In this document: one piece after another, positions 27,588 to 40,134 of the stretch
Layout: each line of letters begins with the position of its first letter
Numbering within the stretch: position 1 is the first letter of the stretch
From: Hydrogenophaga sp.
GTDB taxonomy: Bacteria; Pseudomonadota; Gammaproteobacteria; Burkholderiales; Burkholderiaceae_C
Direction of reading: 5' to 3'
Assembly (NCBI RefSeq): GCF_019635465.1
Contig: NZ_JAHBZK010000022.1
Coordinates: 1-64,000, forward strand
DNA: 64,000 bases
Notes under the pieces: model-generated
The model's input: only the letters and a program-made list of their open reading frames with translations
The model's database searches: none
What the model was told of the DNA's origin: nothing
Made by a program: the position numbers and the translations under genes

Positions 27588-28339
27588 GCGGGATTCGGAA
27601 TATCGATGAAATGGTGCGCGATGCCCAGCTCGGCGGCCACCTGAGCGCCCACCGCAGGCGCCCCATAGCGCTCGGTGGCGTGGTGACCGCACGCGAGGTA
27701 GGCCACCCCGGATTCGCGCGCGTAGTGGGCCTGAGGCTCGGAAATCTCGCCGGTGATGAAGGCATCGACGCCCGCGGCAATGGCGGCTTCGAAATAACCC
27801 TGGGCACCGCCCGTGCACAGGCCGATGCGTCGCAAGGGTCGTCCATCGCCCGGCACCAGTGTCACTTCGCGGCCCAGCACGGTTTGCACATGCGCCGCCA
27901 ATTGCTGGGCGCCATCAAACCCGCGCTGACCTATGAAGCCAAGTGATTGGTCCCCAAAGCGCGCGTCGGCTTCCAGGTCCAGCCCCAGCACCCGCGCCAG
28001 TTGCGCGTTGTTGCCCAACGCGGGGTGGGCGTCCAACGGCAAGTGGTAGGCAAACAGGTTGATGTCGTGCGCCATCAGCTTGCCCAGGCGCTGCCGCATC
28101 CAGCCCGTCACCCGGCCGTCCTGGCCACGCCAGAAGAGGCCATGGTGCACCAGGATGGCGTCCGCCTGCGCCTCGATGGCGGCATCGATCAGCGCCAGGC
28201 TTGCCGTCACACCGCTGACCAATCGGGCAATCCGGGCCTTGCCCTCCACCTGCAGGCCATTGGGGCCGTAGTCCTTGAACTGGCTGGGTTGCAGCAGACG
28301 GTCCAGGGTCAGACCGAGTGCGTCGCGCGTGGAGCTCAT
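27584..28339 (-). CDS. Nif3-like dinuclear metal centre protein (GTP cyclohydrolase I type 2 homologue)
   Basis: This 251-residue cytoplasmic protein is of the NIF3/YbgI family. Metal ligand motifs are ILVHHGLFW (about 62-70) and the late ACGHHATER. The product is a hexameric ring with a two-metal site. The true substrate is not settled; a GTP cyclohydrolase name exists from homology only. ATG 28339 gives the usual start, and the frame to 28405 is not conserved-looking. It is coupled to pdxA and divergent from the protease gene. Confidence 0.9.
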   Translation of the reverse strand: MSSTRDALGLTLDRLLQPSQFKDYGPNGLQVEGKARIARLVSGVTASLALIDAAIEAQADAILVHHGLFWRGQDGRVTGWMRQRLGKLMAHDINLFAYHLPLDAHPALGNNAQLARVLGLDLEADARFGDQSLGFIGQRGFDGAQQLAAHVQTVLGREVTLVPGDGRPLRRIGLCTGGAQGYFEAAIAAGVDAFITGEISEPQAHYARESGVAYLACGHHATERYGAPAVGAQVAAELGIAHHFIDIPNPA

Positions 28340-28434
28340 GGCAGCTGTCGAACTTGAAAACCGCGATTCTGACAGCCACCTTGGACGGTAGTGAATGCTG
28401 GACAATCGCTCTTTTTGATTCGCGCCGTCTCTGA

Positions 28435-29589
28435 ATGAAACGCCTCTGGCTCGTCTTCGCCCAAACTGTCACCGTGCTGGTCGCGGTGTTTTTCGTGGTG
28501 GCCACCTTGCAGCCTCAATGGCTGGGCCGGCGTGCGCTGCCCTCGGTGGTACCGGTCTTCGAGGCCTCGCCAACCAGCAACCCCGTGGTCGACCCGGGCA
28601 CGGTGAGCCTGCGCGCTGCGGCCAAGGCGGCTTCCCCTGCGGTGGTCAGCATCAACACCAGCAAGGCCCCGGCCGACAACCCCAACAGCACGGACCCCTG
28701 GTTTCGCTTCTTCTTCGGCGACCAACTCAACAATCAGCCGCAGACGGGCCTCGGCTCCGGCGTGATCCTCAGTCCGGCCGGCTACCTGCTCACCAACAAC
28801 CACGTGGTCGAAGAGGCCGACGAGATCCAGGTGATCCTCAACGACGGTCGCCAGACCGCGGCCAAGGTGATCGGCACGGACCCCGAGACCGATCTGGCGG
28901 TGCTCAAGATCGAACTCACCGATCTGCCGGTGATCACCCTGGGCAATTCCGACGCACTGCAAATTGGCGATCCGGTGCTGGCCATTGGCAACCCCTTTGG
29001 CGTCGGACAGACCGTCACCAGCGGTATCGTCAGTGCGCTGGGTCGCACCCAGCTCGGCATCAACACGTTCGAGAACTTCATCCAGACCGATGCCGCGATC
29101 AATCCGGGCAACTCTGGCGGCGCTCTGGTCGACGTCAACGGCCACCTGATGGGCATCAACACCGCCATCTACTCGCGCTCGGGCGGATCGATGGGCATCG
29201 GCTTTGCCATTCCGACCTCCACCGCGCGCAGCGTGATGGAAGCGATCGTCAAGGACGGTCAGGTGACCCGCGGCTGGATCGGTGTGGAGCCGCAGGACCT
29301 CACGCCGGAACTGGCCGAGAGCTTCGGCGTGGGTACCAAACAGGGCGTCATCATCACGGGCGTGCTGCAAAACGGGCCCGCCGCCCAGGCCGGCATCCGC
29401 CCGGGTGACGTCATCACCCGCGTCAAGGGGCGTGAAGTCAAGGATGTGCCCCAGCTGTTGTCCGCAGTGGCCGCACTGGCGCCGGGAGAAACCGCCGAAC
29501 TCGACGTGTTGCGGCGAACCGAGTCCCTCAAAGTCACCGTGACGGCAGGTCGCCGCAATCTGGCGCGTCAGGCGGTGAATCGGCGCTGA
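28435..29589 (+). CDS. DegS/DegQ-type periplasmic serine protease with one PDZ domain
   Basis: This 384-residue protein has an N-terminal membrane anchor (about 8-25). The trypsin-like domain has His123 (NNHVV), Asp153 (TDLAVLKI) and Ser227 (GNSGGAL). One PDZ domain follows (about 275-370; GVIITGVLQNGPAAQAGI). One PDZ with an anchor is the layout of DegS, but the longer LA-type loop around WFRFFFGDQ recalls DegQ. It handles misfolded envelope proteins or stress signals. No rseAB or rpoE genes are near, so the regulatory role is open. Confidence 0.92.
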   Translation: MKRLWLVFAQTVTVLVAVFFVVATLQPQWLGRRALPSVVPVFEASPTSNPVVDPGTVSLRAAAKAASPAVVSINTSKAPADNPNSTDPWFRFFFGDQLNNQPQTGLGSGVILSPAGYLLTNNHVVEEADEIQVILNDGRQTAAKVIGTDPETDLAVLKIELTDLPVITLGNSDALQIGDPVLAIGNPFGVGQTVTSGIVSALGRTQLGINTFENFIQTDAAINPGNSGGALVDVNGHLMGINTAIYSRSGGSMGIGFAIPTSTARSVMEAIVKDGQVTRGWIGVEPQDLTPELAESFGVGTKQGVIITGVLQNGPAAQAGIRPGDVITRVKGREVKDVPQLLSAVAALAPGETAELDVLRRTESLKVTVTAGRRNLARQAVNRR

Positions 29590-29602
29590 TCGGCTCGGCC
29601 GT

Positions 29603-30403
29603 TCAGCTCGAAGCCTTCTCCTCGGCGTTCTCTGCTTCGTCGTCGGCACGGGTGCTCTTGACGAAGGCCTGCGCGCCCCAGATGCCCAGTTCGTAGAGCA
29701 GGCACATGGGCAGCGCCAGGGCGAGCTGCGAGATCACATCAGGCGGCGTGACCACGGCGGCGACGATGAAAGCCACGACGATGAAGTAGCCGCGAAAGCT
29801 CTTGAGCTTGTCGACCGTCACCATGCCCATCTTGACCAGCAGCACCACAACGATCGGCACCTGGAAGGCCAGACCGAAGGCCAGGTACAGGCCAAGGATG
29901 GCCTCCACGTAGGAAGCGATGTCGGGCGTTGCAGCCACGCTGGCGGGCGTGAATTTCTGGATGAACCCGAACATCTTGTCGAGCACGAACAACTGCACGA
30001 ACGCGATGCCCGCATAGGCCAGCAGGCTGCCGACGACGATCAACGGAATGGCGAAGCGCTTCTCGTGGCTGTAGAGGCCAGGCGCGACAAACGACCACAC
30101 CTGATACATCCACCAAGGCAGTGACAGCAGCACTGCGGCCATGGCCAGCACCTTCAAAGGCACGAAGAACGGCGAGAACACCCCCACGGCAATCAGGCGC
30201 GCGTCGGGCGGCATGTGCGCCCGGATGGGGATGGCGATCAGGTCGATCAGCCCGCTGGGACCTGGCCAGACGGCCAGCACCGCCATGCAGACGGCCAGAC
30301 CGATGATGCTGTAGATCATGCGATCGCGCAGCTCCATCAGGTGCTGCACGAAGGGTTGTTCGGTACCGGCGAGTTCGTCGACCGATTCGGACTTGTCAGA
30401 CAT
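29603..30403 (-). CDS. tatC: Twin-arginine translocase subunit TatC
   Basis: This 266-residue inner-membrane protein has six spans and recognises twin-arginine signal peptides of folded proteins. The conserved N-terminal part QPFVQHLMELRDRMIYSIIG carries the ELR motif. FEVPIVVVLL-like and PPDVISQL elements are present (here FQVPIVVVLL). It is the last gene of tatABC, overlapping tatB by 1 bp (TGATG). It converges on the protease gene with 13 bp between stops. Confidence 0.97.
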   Translation of the reverse strand: MSDKSESVDELAGTEQPFVQHLMELRDRMIYSIIGLAVCMAVLAVWPGPSGLIDLIAIPIRAHMPPDARLIAVGVFSPFFVPLKVLAMAAVLLSLPWWMYQVWSFVAPGLYSHEKRFAIPLIVVGSLLAYAGIAFVQLFVLDKMFGFIQKFTPASVAATPDIASYVEAILGLYLAFGLAFQVPIVVVLLVKMGMVTVDKLKSFRGYFIVVAFIVAAVVTPPDVISQLALALPMCLLYELGIWGAQAFVKSTRADDEAENAEEKASS

Positions 30404-30882
30404 CAGGACCTACCGGATGGGCGAGGCCGGAAGCGCGCCACCCGCGCGGCACCCGACTGGGTGCGCGTGCGAACGCCGGTACGGGCCTTGAACCATTGCG
30501 GCACGGCCTTTTGCTTCAGACGGAAGTTTTTCTTGGGGTGCTTGTAGACCGGATAAACCGGCTCACCCAGTGACTGCAGCGCAGCGTCCGCACCATCCAG
30601 CCCTGCTGTGGCATCGGACCACGATTTCTCGAAATCGCTGGCACCGGATTCGACGGAAGACTGCACATCGCGCGCAGCGTTCTCCATCGAATCCTTCATC
30701 TTTTTGAGCTCTTCGAGCTCCATGGACCGATTGACTTCGGCCTTGACGTCGTTGACGTAGCGCTGCGCCTTGCCCAGCAGCGTCCCGACGGTGCGGGCCA
30801 CGCGAGGCAACTTCTCAGGGCCGATGACGATCAGCGCCACCGCGCCGATGAGCGCCAGCTTGGAGATGCCCAGATCGATCAT
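30403..30882 (-). CDS. tatB: Twin-arginine translocase subunit TatB
   Basis: This 159-residue protein starts [20 protein letters not shown], with one N-terminal span and the GPEKLP hinge. An amphipathic helix and a charged tail follow ([20 protein letters not shown]). It forms the receptor complex with TatC. The tail is basic and low in complexity, as usual. It lies 81 bp after tatA. Confidence 0.96.
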   Translation of the reverse strand: MIDLGISKLALIGAVALIVIGPEKLPRVARTVGTLLGKAQRYVNDVKAEVNRSMELEELKKMKDSMENAARDVQSSVESGASDFEKSWSDATAGLDGADAALQSLGEPVYPVYKHPKKNFRLKQKAVPQWFKARTGVRTRTQSGAARVARFRPRPSGRS

Positions 30883-30963
30883 GTGTCAGCCTTGGCAGAG
30901 ACAGGACGGGGCTGTGAACCAGCCCCGCAGATGTCGGCAAAGAAGACGCTGTGGCTTGACGCC

Positions 30964-31200
30964 TCAGCTCTTTTGCTTGGCCTCGACGTCGATGGTGCCC
31001 TTGTCGGCCGACGCGTTTTGCGTGACCTGGGGCGCAGGCGCGGCGGCTTCTTCGCTCTGGCCGCCCTCTTTCATGCCGTCTTTGAAGCCTTTGACGGCGC
31101 CACCAAGGTCAGAACCGATGTTCTTGAGCTTCTTGGTGCCAAAGACCATCACCACGATCAGCAGCACGATCAGCCAGTGCCAGATGGAAAACGTACCCAT
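30964..31200 (-). CDS. tatA: Twin-arginine translocase subunit TatA
   Basis: This 78-residue protein has one N-terminal span ([16 protein letters not shown]), the [14 protein letters not shown] hinge and amphipathic helix, and a charged tail. It polymerises into the translocation pore. GGAG lies just before the ATG. First of tatABC, 103 bp after hinT; a short leader with TAGAAT (plus 31246-31251) could carry a local promoter. Confidence 0.97.
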   Translation of the reverse strand: MGTFSIWHWLIVLLIVVMVFGTKKLKNIGSDLGGAVKGFKDGMKEGGQSEEAAAPAPQVTQNASADKGTIDVEAKQKS

Positions 31201-31303
31201 GTCAATCTCCGGAGGATGGGGGGTGCGCGAAGGCGCAATGCTGGGATTCTAAGGCCGGCAAAGGGTTCACTTATGAACACTGCGCATTGCCCTGCCCCGT
31301 TGA

Positions 31304-31666
31304 TCAGCCACGCAGCCAGGGACGCGGACCGCCCATGACATGCACATGAAGGTGGTGCACTTCCTGTCCGCCCTCGGCGCCTGTGTTGCACACGATGCGA
31401 AATCCGCCGTCGGGATAGGGGTTGCACCCTTGCTCCGCAGCAAGCCGGGGGGCCAGGGTCATCAGCCGCCCCATCAAGCGTTCGTGCTCCGGACCGACCT
31501 GCGCCATCGACGCAATGTGCGCCTTGGGCACCATGAGAAAGTGCACCGGCGCCCAGGGGTTGATGTCGTGAAAGACGAACAGATCGTCGTCTTCATAGAC
31601 CTTCTTCGACGGAATCTGGCCGGCGATGATCTTGCAGAAAATGCAGTTGGGGTCGTGAGCGCTCAT
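31304..31666 (-). CDS. hinT: HIT family purine nucleoside phosphoramidase (HinT)
   Basis: This 120-residue cytoplasmic protein has the histidine triad HLHVHV (His105, 107, 109) with the active His in the middle, and starts with the zinc-type NCIFCKII motif. HinT cuts AMP-lysine-type phosphoramidates. Position between the his operon and tatABC is conserved in betaproteobacteria. The ATG lies 19 bp after the DUF4870 gene. Confidence 0.94.
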   Translation of the reverse strand: MSAHDPNCIFCKIIAGQIPSKKVYEDDDLFVFHDINPWAPVHFLMVPKAHIASMAQVGPEHERLMGRLMTLAPRLAAEQGCNPYPDGGFRIVCNTGAEGGQEVHHLHVHVMGGPRPWLRG

Positions 31667-31685
31667 GGTGAAGGCAATGGGGGGG

Positions 31686-32075
31686 TCAACGCGGCATGGG
31701 GCGGTTGTCGTTCATGCTGACCATGCCCCGCACGATGCGGTAGAGAAACCAGATCGAGATCAGGCCCCAGGCAATCCAGCCCGGCAAGACCAGCAGGAAC
31801 CACAAGGGGGCAGTGACGAGGTACAGGATGGCGGCCCAGATCACGGTGCGGATGCGCCAGCTGAAGTGGCTGGCCTGCCAGGTACCTTCGGCGTCGCCGC
31901 GTTTGACCAGATCGATCACCAGGGCGACGATGAGCAGCGCGACGCTGGGCTGGGCCGATGGCAGCACCGCGCCTACGGCCACGATCAGGTGCAGGAGGTA
32001 GCTGAGCCAGCCGACGCTCTTGAGCGACTGCGCCTGCTCACTGTCAGTGGTTTCCACATCGATGACATCGCTCAT
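31686..32075 (-). CDS. DUF4870-type small membrane protein
   Basis: This 129-residue protein has about three to four membrane spans (about 22-57, 72-95 and 95-112) and a short acidic N-terminus. It resembles the DUF4870/Tic20-like group. No enzyme motif is seen. It starts 3 bp after the hisE stop, so it is made as part of the his transcript, yet nothing links it to histidine synthesis. The same placement in relatives suggests simple hitch-hiking or a membrane role with HinT/Tat. Confidence 0.75.
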   Translation of the reverse strand: MSDVIDVETTDSEQAQSLKSVGWLSYLLHLIVAVGAVLPSAQPSVALLIVALVIDLVKRGDAEGTWQASHFSWRIRTVIWAAILYLVTAPLWFLLVLPGWIAWGLISIWFLYRIVRGMVSMNDNRPMPR

Positions 32076-32078
32076 GAC

Positions 32079-32444
32079 TCACTCCTTGGCTTCGCGCTCA
32101 CGCACCTTGCGCAGGGCTTTCTCTTCCAGCCCGCTCAGACCCTCTCGTCGCACCAGTTCGGCCACCACCTCGGCGGGGCCGAGCCCGTGGTGCGCCAGGG
32201 CGATCAGGCAATGGAACCACAGATCGGCGGTTTCGTTGACCAGCTTCTGCGGATCGCCGCCGTGCTCCAGGTCCTTGGCGGCCATCACCATCTCGGTGGC
32301 CTCTTCGCCAACTTTCTTGAGGATGGCGTCGTTGCCTTTGTGCAAGAGCCGCGCCACATAGCTCTTTTCGGGGTCCCCCCCGTTGGCTGGCTGGCGGGAG
32401 TCGATCACAGCGGCCAGGCGGGCCAGGTCGTCGGCTTGAGTCAT
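32079..32444 (-). CDS. hisE: Phosphoribosyl-ATP pyrophosphatase
   Basis: This 121-residue enzyme removes pyrophosphate from PR-ATP, step 2 of histidine synthesis. The MazG-like all-alpha fold shows [15 protein letters not shown] and [14 protein letters not shown], which hold the metal-binding acidic residues. ATG 32444 is chosen; the frame to 32567 overlaps hisI. It is separate from hisI, as in most proteobacteria outside the enterics. It lies 4 bp after hisI. Confidence 0.96.
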   Translation of the reverse strand: MTQADDLARLAAVIDSRQPANGGDPEKSYVARLLHKGNDAILKKVGEEATEMVMAAKDLEHGGDPQKLVNETADLWFHCLIALAHHGLGPAEVVAELVRREGLSGLEEKALRKVREREAKE

Positions 32445-32448
32445 GGCG

Positions 32449-32837
32449 TCACTTGTAGATGGATTCGGGGTCTTTGAGCACCGGCTCCACCGCGTGCCAG
32501 GCGCCATCCTGGTAGCGCTGGAAGAAACAACTGTGCCGGCCCGTGTGACAGGCAATGCCTGGCTCATGACCGAGTTGCGTCACCTTGAGCAGCACCACGT
32601 CGTTGTCGCAATCAAGCCGAATGTCGTGCACCGTCTGCACGTGACCGGACTCCTCGCCCTTGAACCAGAGCTTGCCGCGCGAGCGGCTGAAGTACACCGC
32701 CCGCCCGAGCTCGGCCGTCTTTTGCAAGGCCTCGCGGTTCATCCAGGCGAACATCAGCACATCACCGCTGCTGGCCTCTTGCGCGATCACGGGGACCAGG
32801 CCCTGGTCGTCCCATTTGACGTCGTCGAGCCAGTTCA

Positions 32838-32841
<4 letters not shown>
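32449..32841 (-). CDS. hisI: Phosphoribosyl-AMP cyclohydrolase
   Basis: This 130-residue zinc enzyme opens the adenine ring of PR-AMP, step 3. Family marks are [27 protein letters not shown] (zinc and substrate), and the late [10 protein letters not shown] cysteine motif. The start overlaps the hisF stop by 4 bp. Confidence 0.97.
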
Positions 32842-33617
<776 letters not shown>

Positions 33618-33623
33618 GACGGC

Positions 33624-34364
33624 CTACCCGTTCAAGTCGTCGGCGAGCTTCTGGGCCGCCTCGAAGTCGAGATCGCCGCTGTAGATCGAGCGACCGCAGA
33701 TCACCCCCTCGACGCCTTCGTCTTCGACAGCGCAGAGGTTGCGGATGTCGTCGAGGTTGGACAAACCGCCCGAAGCAATCACCGGGATGCTCAGCGACTG
33801 CGCCAGCTTGACGGTGGCGTCGATATTGATGCCCGTGAGCATGCCGTCGCGCCCGATGTCGGTGTAGATGATGGACTCGACGCCATAGTCCTCGAACTTG
33901 CGCGCGAGGTCGACCACTTCGTGGCCGGTGAGCTTGCTCCAGCCATCGGTGGCCACCTTGCCGTCCTTGGCGTCGAGGCCCACGATGATGTGGCCGCCAA
34001 AGGCGGTGCAGGCGTCCTGCAGAAAGCCCGGGTTCTTGACCGCGGCGGTGCCGATGATCACGTAGCGCAGGCCTGCATCCAGGTAGCGCTCGATCGTGTC
34101 GAGATCGCGAATGCCGCCACCGAGCTGCACATCGACTTCGCTGCCAATCTCCTTGAGGATGGCGCGAATGGCCTGCTCGTTCTTCGGTTTGCCGGCAAAC
34201 GCACCGTTGAGATCGACGAGGTGCACACGGCGTGCACCTTTGTCGACCCAGCTGCGGGCCATGGCGGCCGGGTCTTCGCTGAAGACCGTGGATTGCTCCA
34301 TGTCACCTTGCTTGAGGCGAACGCAGTGGCCGTCCTTGAGGTCGATGGCGGGAATCAGCAGCAT
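33624..34364 (-). CDS. hisA: ProFAR isomerase
   Basis: This 246-residue TIM barrel isomerises ProFAR to PRFAR, step 4. Start [20 protein letters not shown] is typical. [15 protein letters not shown] and the [11 protein letters not shown] region hold the phosphate sites and the catalytic Asp. ATG 34364 fits the family; the frame up to 34598 lies over hisH. It shares ancestry and half-barrel symmetry with HisF next to it. Confidence 0.97.
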   Translation of the reverse strand: MLLIPAIDLKDGHCVRLKQGDMEQSTVFSEDPAAMARSWVDKGARRVHLVDLNGAFAGKPKNEQAIRAILKEIGSEVDVQLGGGIRDLDTIERYLDAGLRYVIIGTAAVKNPGFLQDACTAFGGHIIVGLDAKDGKVATDGWSKLTGHEVVDLARKFEDYGVESIIYTDIGRDGMLTGINIDATVKLAQSLSIPVIASGGLSNLDDIRNLCAVEDEGVEGVICGRSIYSGDLDFEAAQKLADDLNG

Positions 34365-34389
34365 GGTGTTGTCAGGCGCGTGGCGGGCG

Positions 34390-35049
34390 TCAGGGACGCC
34401 AGTTGAGGAAGTTTCGATAGAGCGCCAGGCCTTGATCGGCGCTTTTCTCGGGGTGGAACTGGGTCGCAAAAATGTTATCGCGGGCCACGGCGGCTGCAAA
34501 GCGCCCACCATAGTCGCACTCGCCCACCACATGTTCGGCCCGGGCGGGCGCAGCGTAGTAGCTGTGCACGAAGTAGAAGTAGGCGCCCTCGGGTACACCT
34601 GCCCACACCGGGTGCACCGGGCGGCCCAACTCGTGAAACACCCGGTTCCAGCCCATCTGGGGCACCTTGAAGCGGCTGCCGTCGGGCTGCAGTCGACCTT
34701 CGAGCTGGAAGCGGCGCACCTCTCCAGGAATCAGGCCCAGTCCGTCCGTCGGCCCCTCTTCGCTGCGATCGAGCAACATCTGCATGCCCACGCAAACGCC
34801 AAACAATGGCTTGTGTGCGCACGCTTGCAGCACGGCGTCCTTGAGGCCGGCGTCGGCCAGGGCACGCATGCAGTCGGCCATGTGGCCCTGCCCCGGCAAC
34901 ACCACACGCTCGGCGGCCAGAATGTCTTCGCAGCGCTGGGTAACGACGACCTTGACGTCGGTGTCGCGCGCGGCGTGCATGACCGCCTGCGACACCGAGC
35001 GCAGATTGCCGCTTTCATAGTCGACCACCGCGACGGTCCGGGATGTCAT
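34390..35049 (-). CDS. hisH: Imidazole glycerol phosphate synthase, glutaminase subunit
   Basis: This 219-residue class I glutamine amidotransferase supplies ammonia to HisF. The nucleophile elbow is [10 protein letters not shown] (usual form GICLGMQ), and the His/Glu pair is in ATQFHPEKS. The N-terminal [14 protein letters not shown] is typical. It lies 22 bp after hisB and 25 bp before hisA. Confidence 0.96.
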   Translation of the reverse strand: MTSRTVAVVDYESGNLRSVSQAVMHAARDTDVKVVVTQRCEDILAAERVVLPGQGHMADCMRALADAGLKDAVLQACAHKPLFGVCVGMQMLLDRSEEGPTDGLGLIPGEVRRFQLEGRLQPDGSRFKVPQMGWNRVFHELGRPVHPVWAGVPEGAYFYFVHSYYAAPARAEHVVGECDYGGRFAAAVARDNIFATQFHPEKSADQGLALYRNFLNWRP

Positions 35050-35071
35050 CGCAAGAAACCCGAGAAATGGC

Positions 35072-35701
35072 TCAGAGCGAACCCTTGGTGGAGGGAATCA
35101 CGTCGCCCAGGCGCGGATCGCGCTCAAGCGCCATGCGAACCGCGCGAGCAAACGCCTTGAACACCGTCTCGGCCTGGTGGTGCGCGTTCTCACCGTGCAG
35201 GTTGTCGATGTGCAGCGTGACGGCGGCGTGGTTCACGAACCCCTGGAAAAACTCATAGGTGAGCTGGGTGTCGAAGGCGCCGATCATGCCGGCCTTGAAC
35301 GGCACGCGCATGTGCAGGCCTGGTCGCCCGGAGAAGTCGATCACCACCCGCGACAGCGCTTCGTCCAGCGGCACGTAGGCGTGCCCGTAGCGGCGAATGC
35401 CCTTCTTGTCGCCTACGGCCTTGGCAAATGCCTGGCCCAGGGTGATGCCCACGTCTTCCACCGTGTGGTGCCCGTCGATGTGCAGATCACCCTCGGCCTT
35501 GATCTCCAGATCGATCAGGCCATGGCGGGCGATCTGGTCGAGCATGTGGTCGAAGAATCCAATGCCGGTGGACAGGACCGACACGCCGGTGCCGTCGAGG
35601 TTGATGCGCACACCAATGCGGGTTTCGCTGGTGTTGCGCTGCACCTGGGCGGCGCGGTCATCGGGGCCCGGATTCGGGAAGGCGGGCAGCGTGGTGGTCA
35701 T
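35072..35701 (-). CDS. hisB: Imidazole glycerol phosphate dehydratase (monofunctional)
   Basis: This 209-residue manganese enzyme does step 6. Conserved metal motifs are [13 protein letters not shown] and [11 protein letters not shown], then the second half DFSGRPGLH and [14 protein letters not shown]. There is no HAD-type phosphatase domain, so histidinol phosphatase must be encoded elsewhere. The start at 35701 overlaps the hisC stop by 4 bp. Confidence 0.97.
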   Translation of the reverse strand: MTTTLPAFPNPGPDDRAAQVQRNTSETRIGVRINLDGTGVSVLSTGIGFFDHMLDQIARHGLIDLEIKAEGDLHIDGHHTVEDVGITLGQAFAKAVGDKKGIRRYGHAYVPLDEALSRVVIDFSGRPGLHMRVPFKAGMIGAFDTQLTYEFFQGFVNHAAVTLHIDNLHGENAHHQAETVFKAFARAVRMALERDPRLGDVIPSTKGSL

Positions 35702-36798
35702 AGGGCGGACTGCAGGGCTCGAAGCAGCTGGGCGTTTTCGTCGGGCGTGCCGACGGTGAGCCGCAGGCATTGCGCCAGCAGCGGGTGCATTGTAGAAACA
35801 TTCTTCACGAGCACCCGCTGGGCCTTGAGCGCGTCAAAGGCCTTCTTCGCGTCGGGTACGCGCACCAGCACCATGTTGGCCTGGCTGGGGAACGGCGTCA
35901 CGCCGGGCATGGCCGCCAGGGCCCCGATGAGTTGTTCGCGCTGATCGCGAATCGTGGCCGCCTGCTCGGCAAATTCCGCCGCGTGCTCGAGCGCAAACAG
36001 GGCGCACTCGGCGTTTAGCACGCTCACGTTGTAGGGCGGGCGCAGCTTGTCGAACTCCTGCACCAGGGCCTGCGGCCCGACGAGATAGCCGATGCGAACA
36101 CCCGCCAGACCGAACTTGGACAGCGTGCGCATGAGCAGCACGTGGGCGTTGGCCTCGGGATGTGCGCGCATCTCGTCCAGCCAGGTGCGGCTGGAAAAAG
36201 GCTGGTACGCCTCATCGATCACGACCAGCCCGCCAAAGGTTGCCGCCTCGGCGATCAGGCGGCGCACAGTGGCCGCGTCCCACAGGTTGGCGGTGGGGTT
36301 GTTCGGGTAGGCCAGGTAGGTGATGGCTGGCTGGTGCGCGCGCATGGCCGCCAGCATGGCCGCCTCGTCAAGCTCGAAGTCGGCCGTGAGCGGCACGCCC
36401 TCGAAGCGCAACCCTTGCAACTGGGCGCTCATGGCGTACATCACGAAGCCCGGCAGCGGCGCCAGGATGGTGGCGCCGGGCAGGTCGCAGCCCATCGCCA
36501 GCAAGGAGATCAGTTCGTCGGAGCCATTGCCCAGCATCAGGGCATGACCAGCCGGCAACTGGATGTGCCGCTCCAGCGCCCGCTTGAGGTCTTCGACCCG
36601 CGCACCCGGGTAGCGGTTGATGGCCACGGCGCCCAGGCGACGGCCCAGCTCGGCCTGCAAAGGCAGAGGCAGCGCGAAGGGGTTCTCCATCGCGTCGAGC
36701 TTGACCATGCCGGTCGCGTCCTGGATGGCGTAGGCGTGCATGGACTGCACGTCCTGGCGAATGCGGGCCATGGGGTTGGTGTTCATCGGGCGGTTCAT
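35698..36798 (-). CDS. hisC: Histidinol-phosphate aminotransferase
   Basis: This 366-residue PLP enzyme does step 7. The PLP lysine is in [14 protein letters not shown] (Lys228); [19 protein letters not shown] and VIDEAYQPF are conserved. The start could also be one of the Met residues at 5 or 10. It overlaps hisD and hisB by 4 bp each. Confidence 0.96.
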   Translation of the reverse strand: MNRPMNTNPMARIRQDVQSMHAYAIQDATGMVKLDAMENPFALPLPLQAELGRRLGAVAINRYPGARVEDLKRALERHIQLPAGHALMLGNGSDELISLLAMGCDLPGATILAPLPGFVMYAMSAQLQGLRFEGVPLTADFELDEAAMLAAMRAHQPAITYLAYPNNPTANLWDAATVRRLIAEAATFGGLVVIDEAYQPFSSRTWLDEMRAHPEANAHVLLMRTLSKFGLAGVRIGYLVGPQALVQEFDKLRPPYNVSVLNAECALFALEHAAEFAEQAATIRDQREQLIGALAAMPGVTPFPSQANMVLVRVPDAKKAFDALKAQRVLVKNVSTMHPLLAQCLRLTVGTPDENAQLLRALQSAL

Positions 36799-38198
36799 GC
36801 GGCACCTCGCATCGGTGGCACATCGTTCAAGCGCAGTTCTGCGGCGCGGGCGTGGGCCTGCAGGCCTTCACCGTAGGCCAGTTCGGCCGCCACGGCGCCC
36901 AGCGCCTGGGCGCCAGCGGCACTGACCTCGATCAGGCTGCTGCGTTTCTGGAAATCGTAGACACCCAGCGGCGAGGAAAAACGCGCGGTGCCACTGGTAG
37001 GCAGCACGTGATTGGGGCCGGCGCAATAGTCGCCCAGGCTTTCGCTCGTGTAGGCGCCCAGAAAGATGGCGCCCGCGTGCTTGAGCAGCGGCTCCCAGCG
37101 GTGCGGCTCGGCGCTCGACACCTCCAGGTGCTCGGGGGCGATGCGGTTGCTGATGGCGCAAGCCTCTGCCATGTCGCGCGTGTGGATCAACGCGCCGCGG
37201 TCGCTCAGGCTCTTGGCGATGATGGCCGCACGCGGCATGGTGGGCAGCAGCCGCTCGATGGCCGCCTGCACCGCATCGATGTAAGCCGCGTCGGGGCACA
37301 GCAGGATGCTTTGCGCGAGTTCGTCGTGTTCGGCCTGGCTGAACAGGTCCATCGCCACCCACTCGGCCGGTGTGCTGCCATCGGCCAGCACCAGGATCTC
37401 GCTCGGGCCGGCGATCATGTCGATGCCCACGGTGCCGAACACGCGCTTCTTGGCGCTGGCGACGTACGCGTTGCCCGGGCCGGTGATCTTGTCAACCTTG
37501 GGCACGGTGGCGGTGCCGTAGGCCAGCGCCGCCACGGCCTGGGCGCCGCCGATGGTGAAGGCGCGCGTGACACCGGCCACGTAGGCGGCAGCGAGAACCA
37601 GCTCGTTGCGCTCGCCCCGCGTGGACGTGGCCGAAGCGCCACCACCTTCCACACCGCCCGTGGCCACGCTGCCACGCACCGGCGTTGGCACCACCATGAT
37701 GATCTCGGGCACGCCGGCCACGTGTGCCGGCACGGCATTCATGATCAAACTGGACGGATAGGCCGCCTTGCCGCCCGGCACATAGATGCCCACGCGGTCC
37801 AGCGGCGTGACCTTCTGGCCCAGCAGGGTGCCGTCCTCGTCGCGGTAGCTCCAGCTTTCGCCATTCGCCTTTTTCTGCGCCTCGTGGTAGCGGCGAACGC
37901 GCGCAGCGGCGTTTTGCAACGCCTCGCGCTGCGCAGCGGGCAAGGCATCAAACGCCGACTTGAAGTCCGCCTGCGTGAGTTCGAGTTCGCCCATGCTGGC
38001 AGCCTGCAGGCCGTCGAAGCGGGCGGTGTAGTCCAGCACCGCCGCATCGCCGCGCTGCTTCACGTCGGCCAGGATGTCCGCCACCCGCTGTTCGATCGCA
38101 TGGTCCGTCTCGCTCGACCAGTGCAAGCGCTCGGCAAAGCGCGCCTCGAAGTCGGGCTGGGCGGTGGACAGGCGAAGGGGCGTGGCAACTGGGTTCAT
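36795..38198 (-). CDS. hisD: Histidinol dehydrogenase
   Basis: This 467-residue zinc enzyme makes histidine from histidinol in two NAD-dependent steps. Visible signatures are [26 protein letters not shown] motif (here [15 protein letters not shown]), [17 protein letters not shown] and [12 protein letters not shown]. An internal glycine/alanine-rich insertion near residues 198-210 ([14 protein letters not shown]) is longer than in E. coli. It is coupled to hisG and hisC. Confidence 0.97.
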   Translation of the reverse strand: MNPVATPLRLSTAQPDFEARFAERLHWSSETDHAIEQRVADILADVKQRGDAAVLDYTARFDGLQAASMGELELTQADFKSAFDALPAAQREALQNAAARVRRYHEAQKKANGESWSYRDEDGTLLGQKVTPLDRVGIYVPGGKAAYPSSLIMNAVPAHVAGVPEIIMVVPTPVRGSVATGGVEGGGASATSTRGERNELVLAAAYVAGVTRAFTIGGAQAVAALAYGTATVPKVDKITGPGNAYVASAKKRVFGTVGIDMIAGPSEILVLADGSTPAEWVAMDLFSQAEHDELAQSILLCPDAAYIDAVQAAIERLLPTMPRAAIIAKSLSDRGALIHTRDMAEACAISNRIAPEHLEVSSAEPHRWEPLLKHAGAIFLGAYTSESLGDYCAGPNHVLPTSGTARFSSPLGVYDFQKRSSLIEVSAAGAQALGAVAAELAYGEGLQAHARAAELRLNDVPPMRGAA

Positions 38199-38847
38199 GC
38201 AGGGATGGGCGTAACGGCCTTGGCAAAGGCGTCGAGCAATGGGCGCAGGCGCGCCTGTTTGAGCTTGAGGGCCGCCTGGTTGACCACCAGGCGGGAGCTG
38301 ATGTCCATGATGCGCTCGACCTCGACCAACTGGTTGGCTTTGAGCGTGTTGCCGGTGGACACGAGATCGACGATGGCATCGGCCAGACCGGTCAACGGCG
38401 CCAGTTCCATGCTGCCGTAGAGCTTGATCAGGTCCACGTGCACGCCCTTGGCCGCGAAGAAGTCGCGCGCGATGCTGGTGTACTTGGTGGCCACCCGCAG
38501 GCGCGAACCCTGGCGCACCGCAGAGGCGTAGTCGAAGTCGGCACGCACGGCCACGCTGACGCGGCAGCGGGCAATGTTCAGGTCGAGCGGTTGGTACAAG
38601 CCCTGGCCACCGTGCTCGATGAGCGTGTCCTTGCCTGTCACGCCCAGATCGGCGCCACCGTGCTCGACATAGGTGGGCACGTCGGTGGCGCGCACCAGCA
38701 CCACACGCACGTCGGGCTGGTTGGTCGGCAGGATCAGCTTTCGCGACTTCTCCGGGTCTTCCAGCACCTCGATGCCGGCCGCGGCCAGCAGTGGCAGGGT
38801 CTCGTCGAAGATGCGCCCTTTGGACAGGGCCAATGTGATGGTCGGGC

Positions 38848-38851
<4 letters not shown>
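38195..38851 (-). CDS. hisG: ATP phosphoribosyltransferase, short form
   Basis: This 218-residue enzyme joins ATP and PRPP, the first histidine step. Start [19 protein letters not shown] and the PRPP site [18 protein letters not shown] are clear. The length shows the short HisG type, which lacks the C-terminal regulatory domain and needs the HisZ subunit. hisZ is not in this window. The start overlaps the murA stop by 4 bp, so there is no room for a leader peptide or attenuator. Confidence 0.96.
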
Positions 38852-40128
<1,277 letters not shown>

Positions 40129-40134
40129 GGGTGA

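Noticed and set aside
36852..38420. A 522-codon open frame antisense to hisD and hisG
   Set aside because: It overlaps two intact histidine genes; no start signal or motif.
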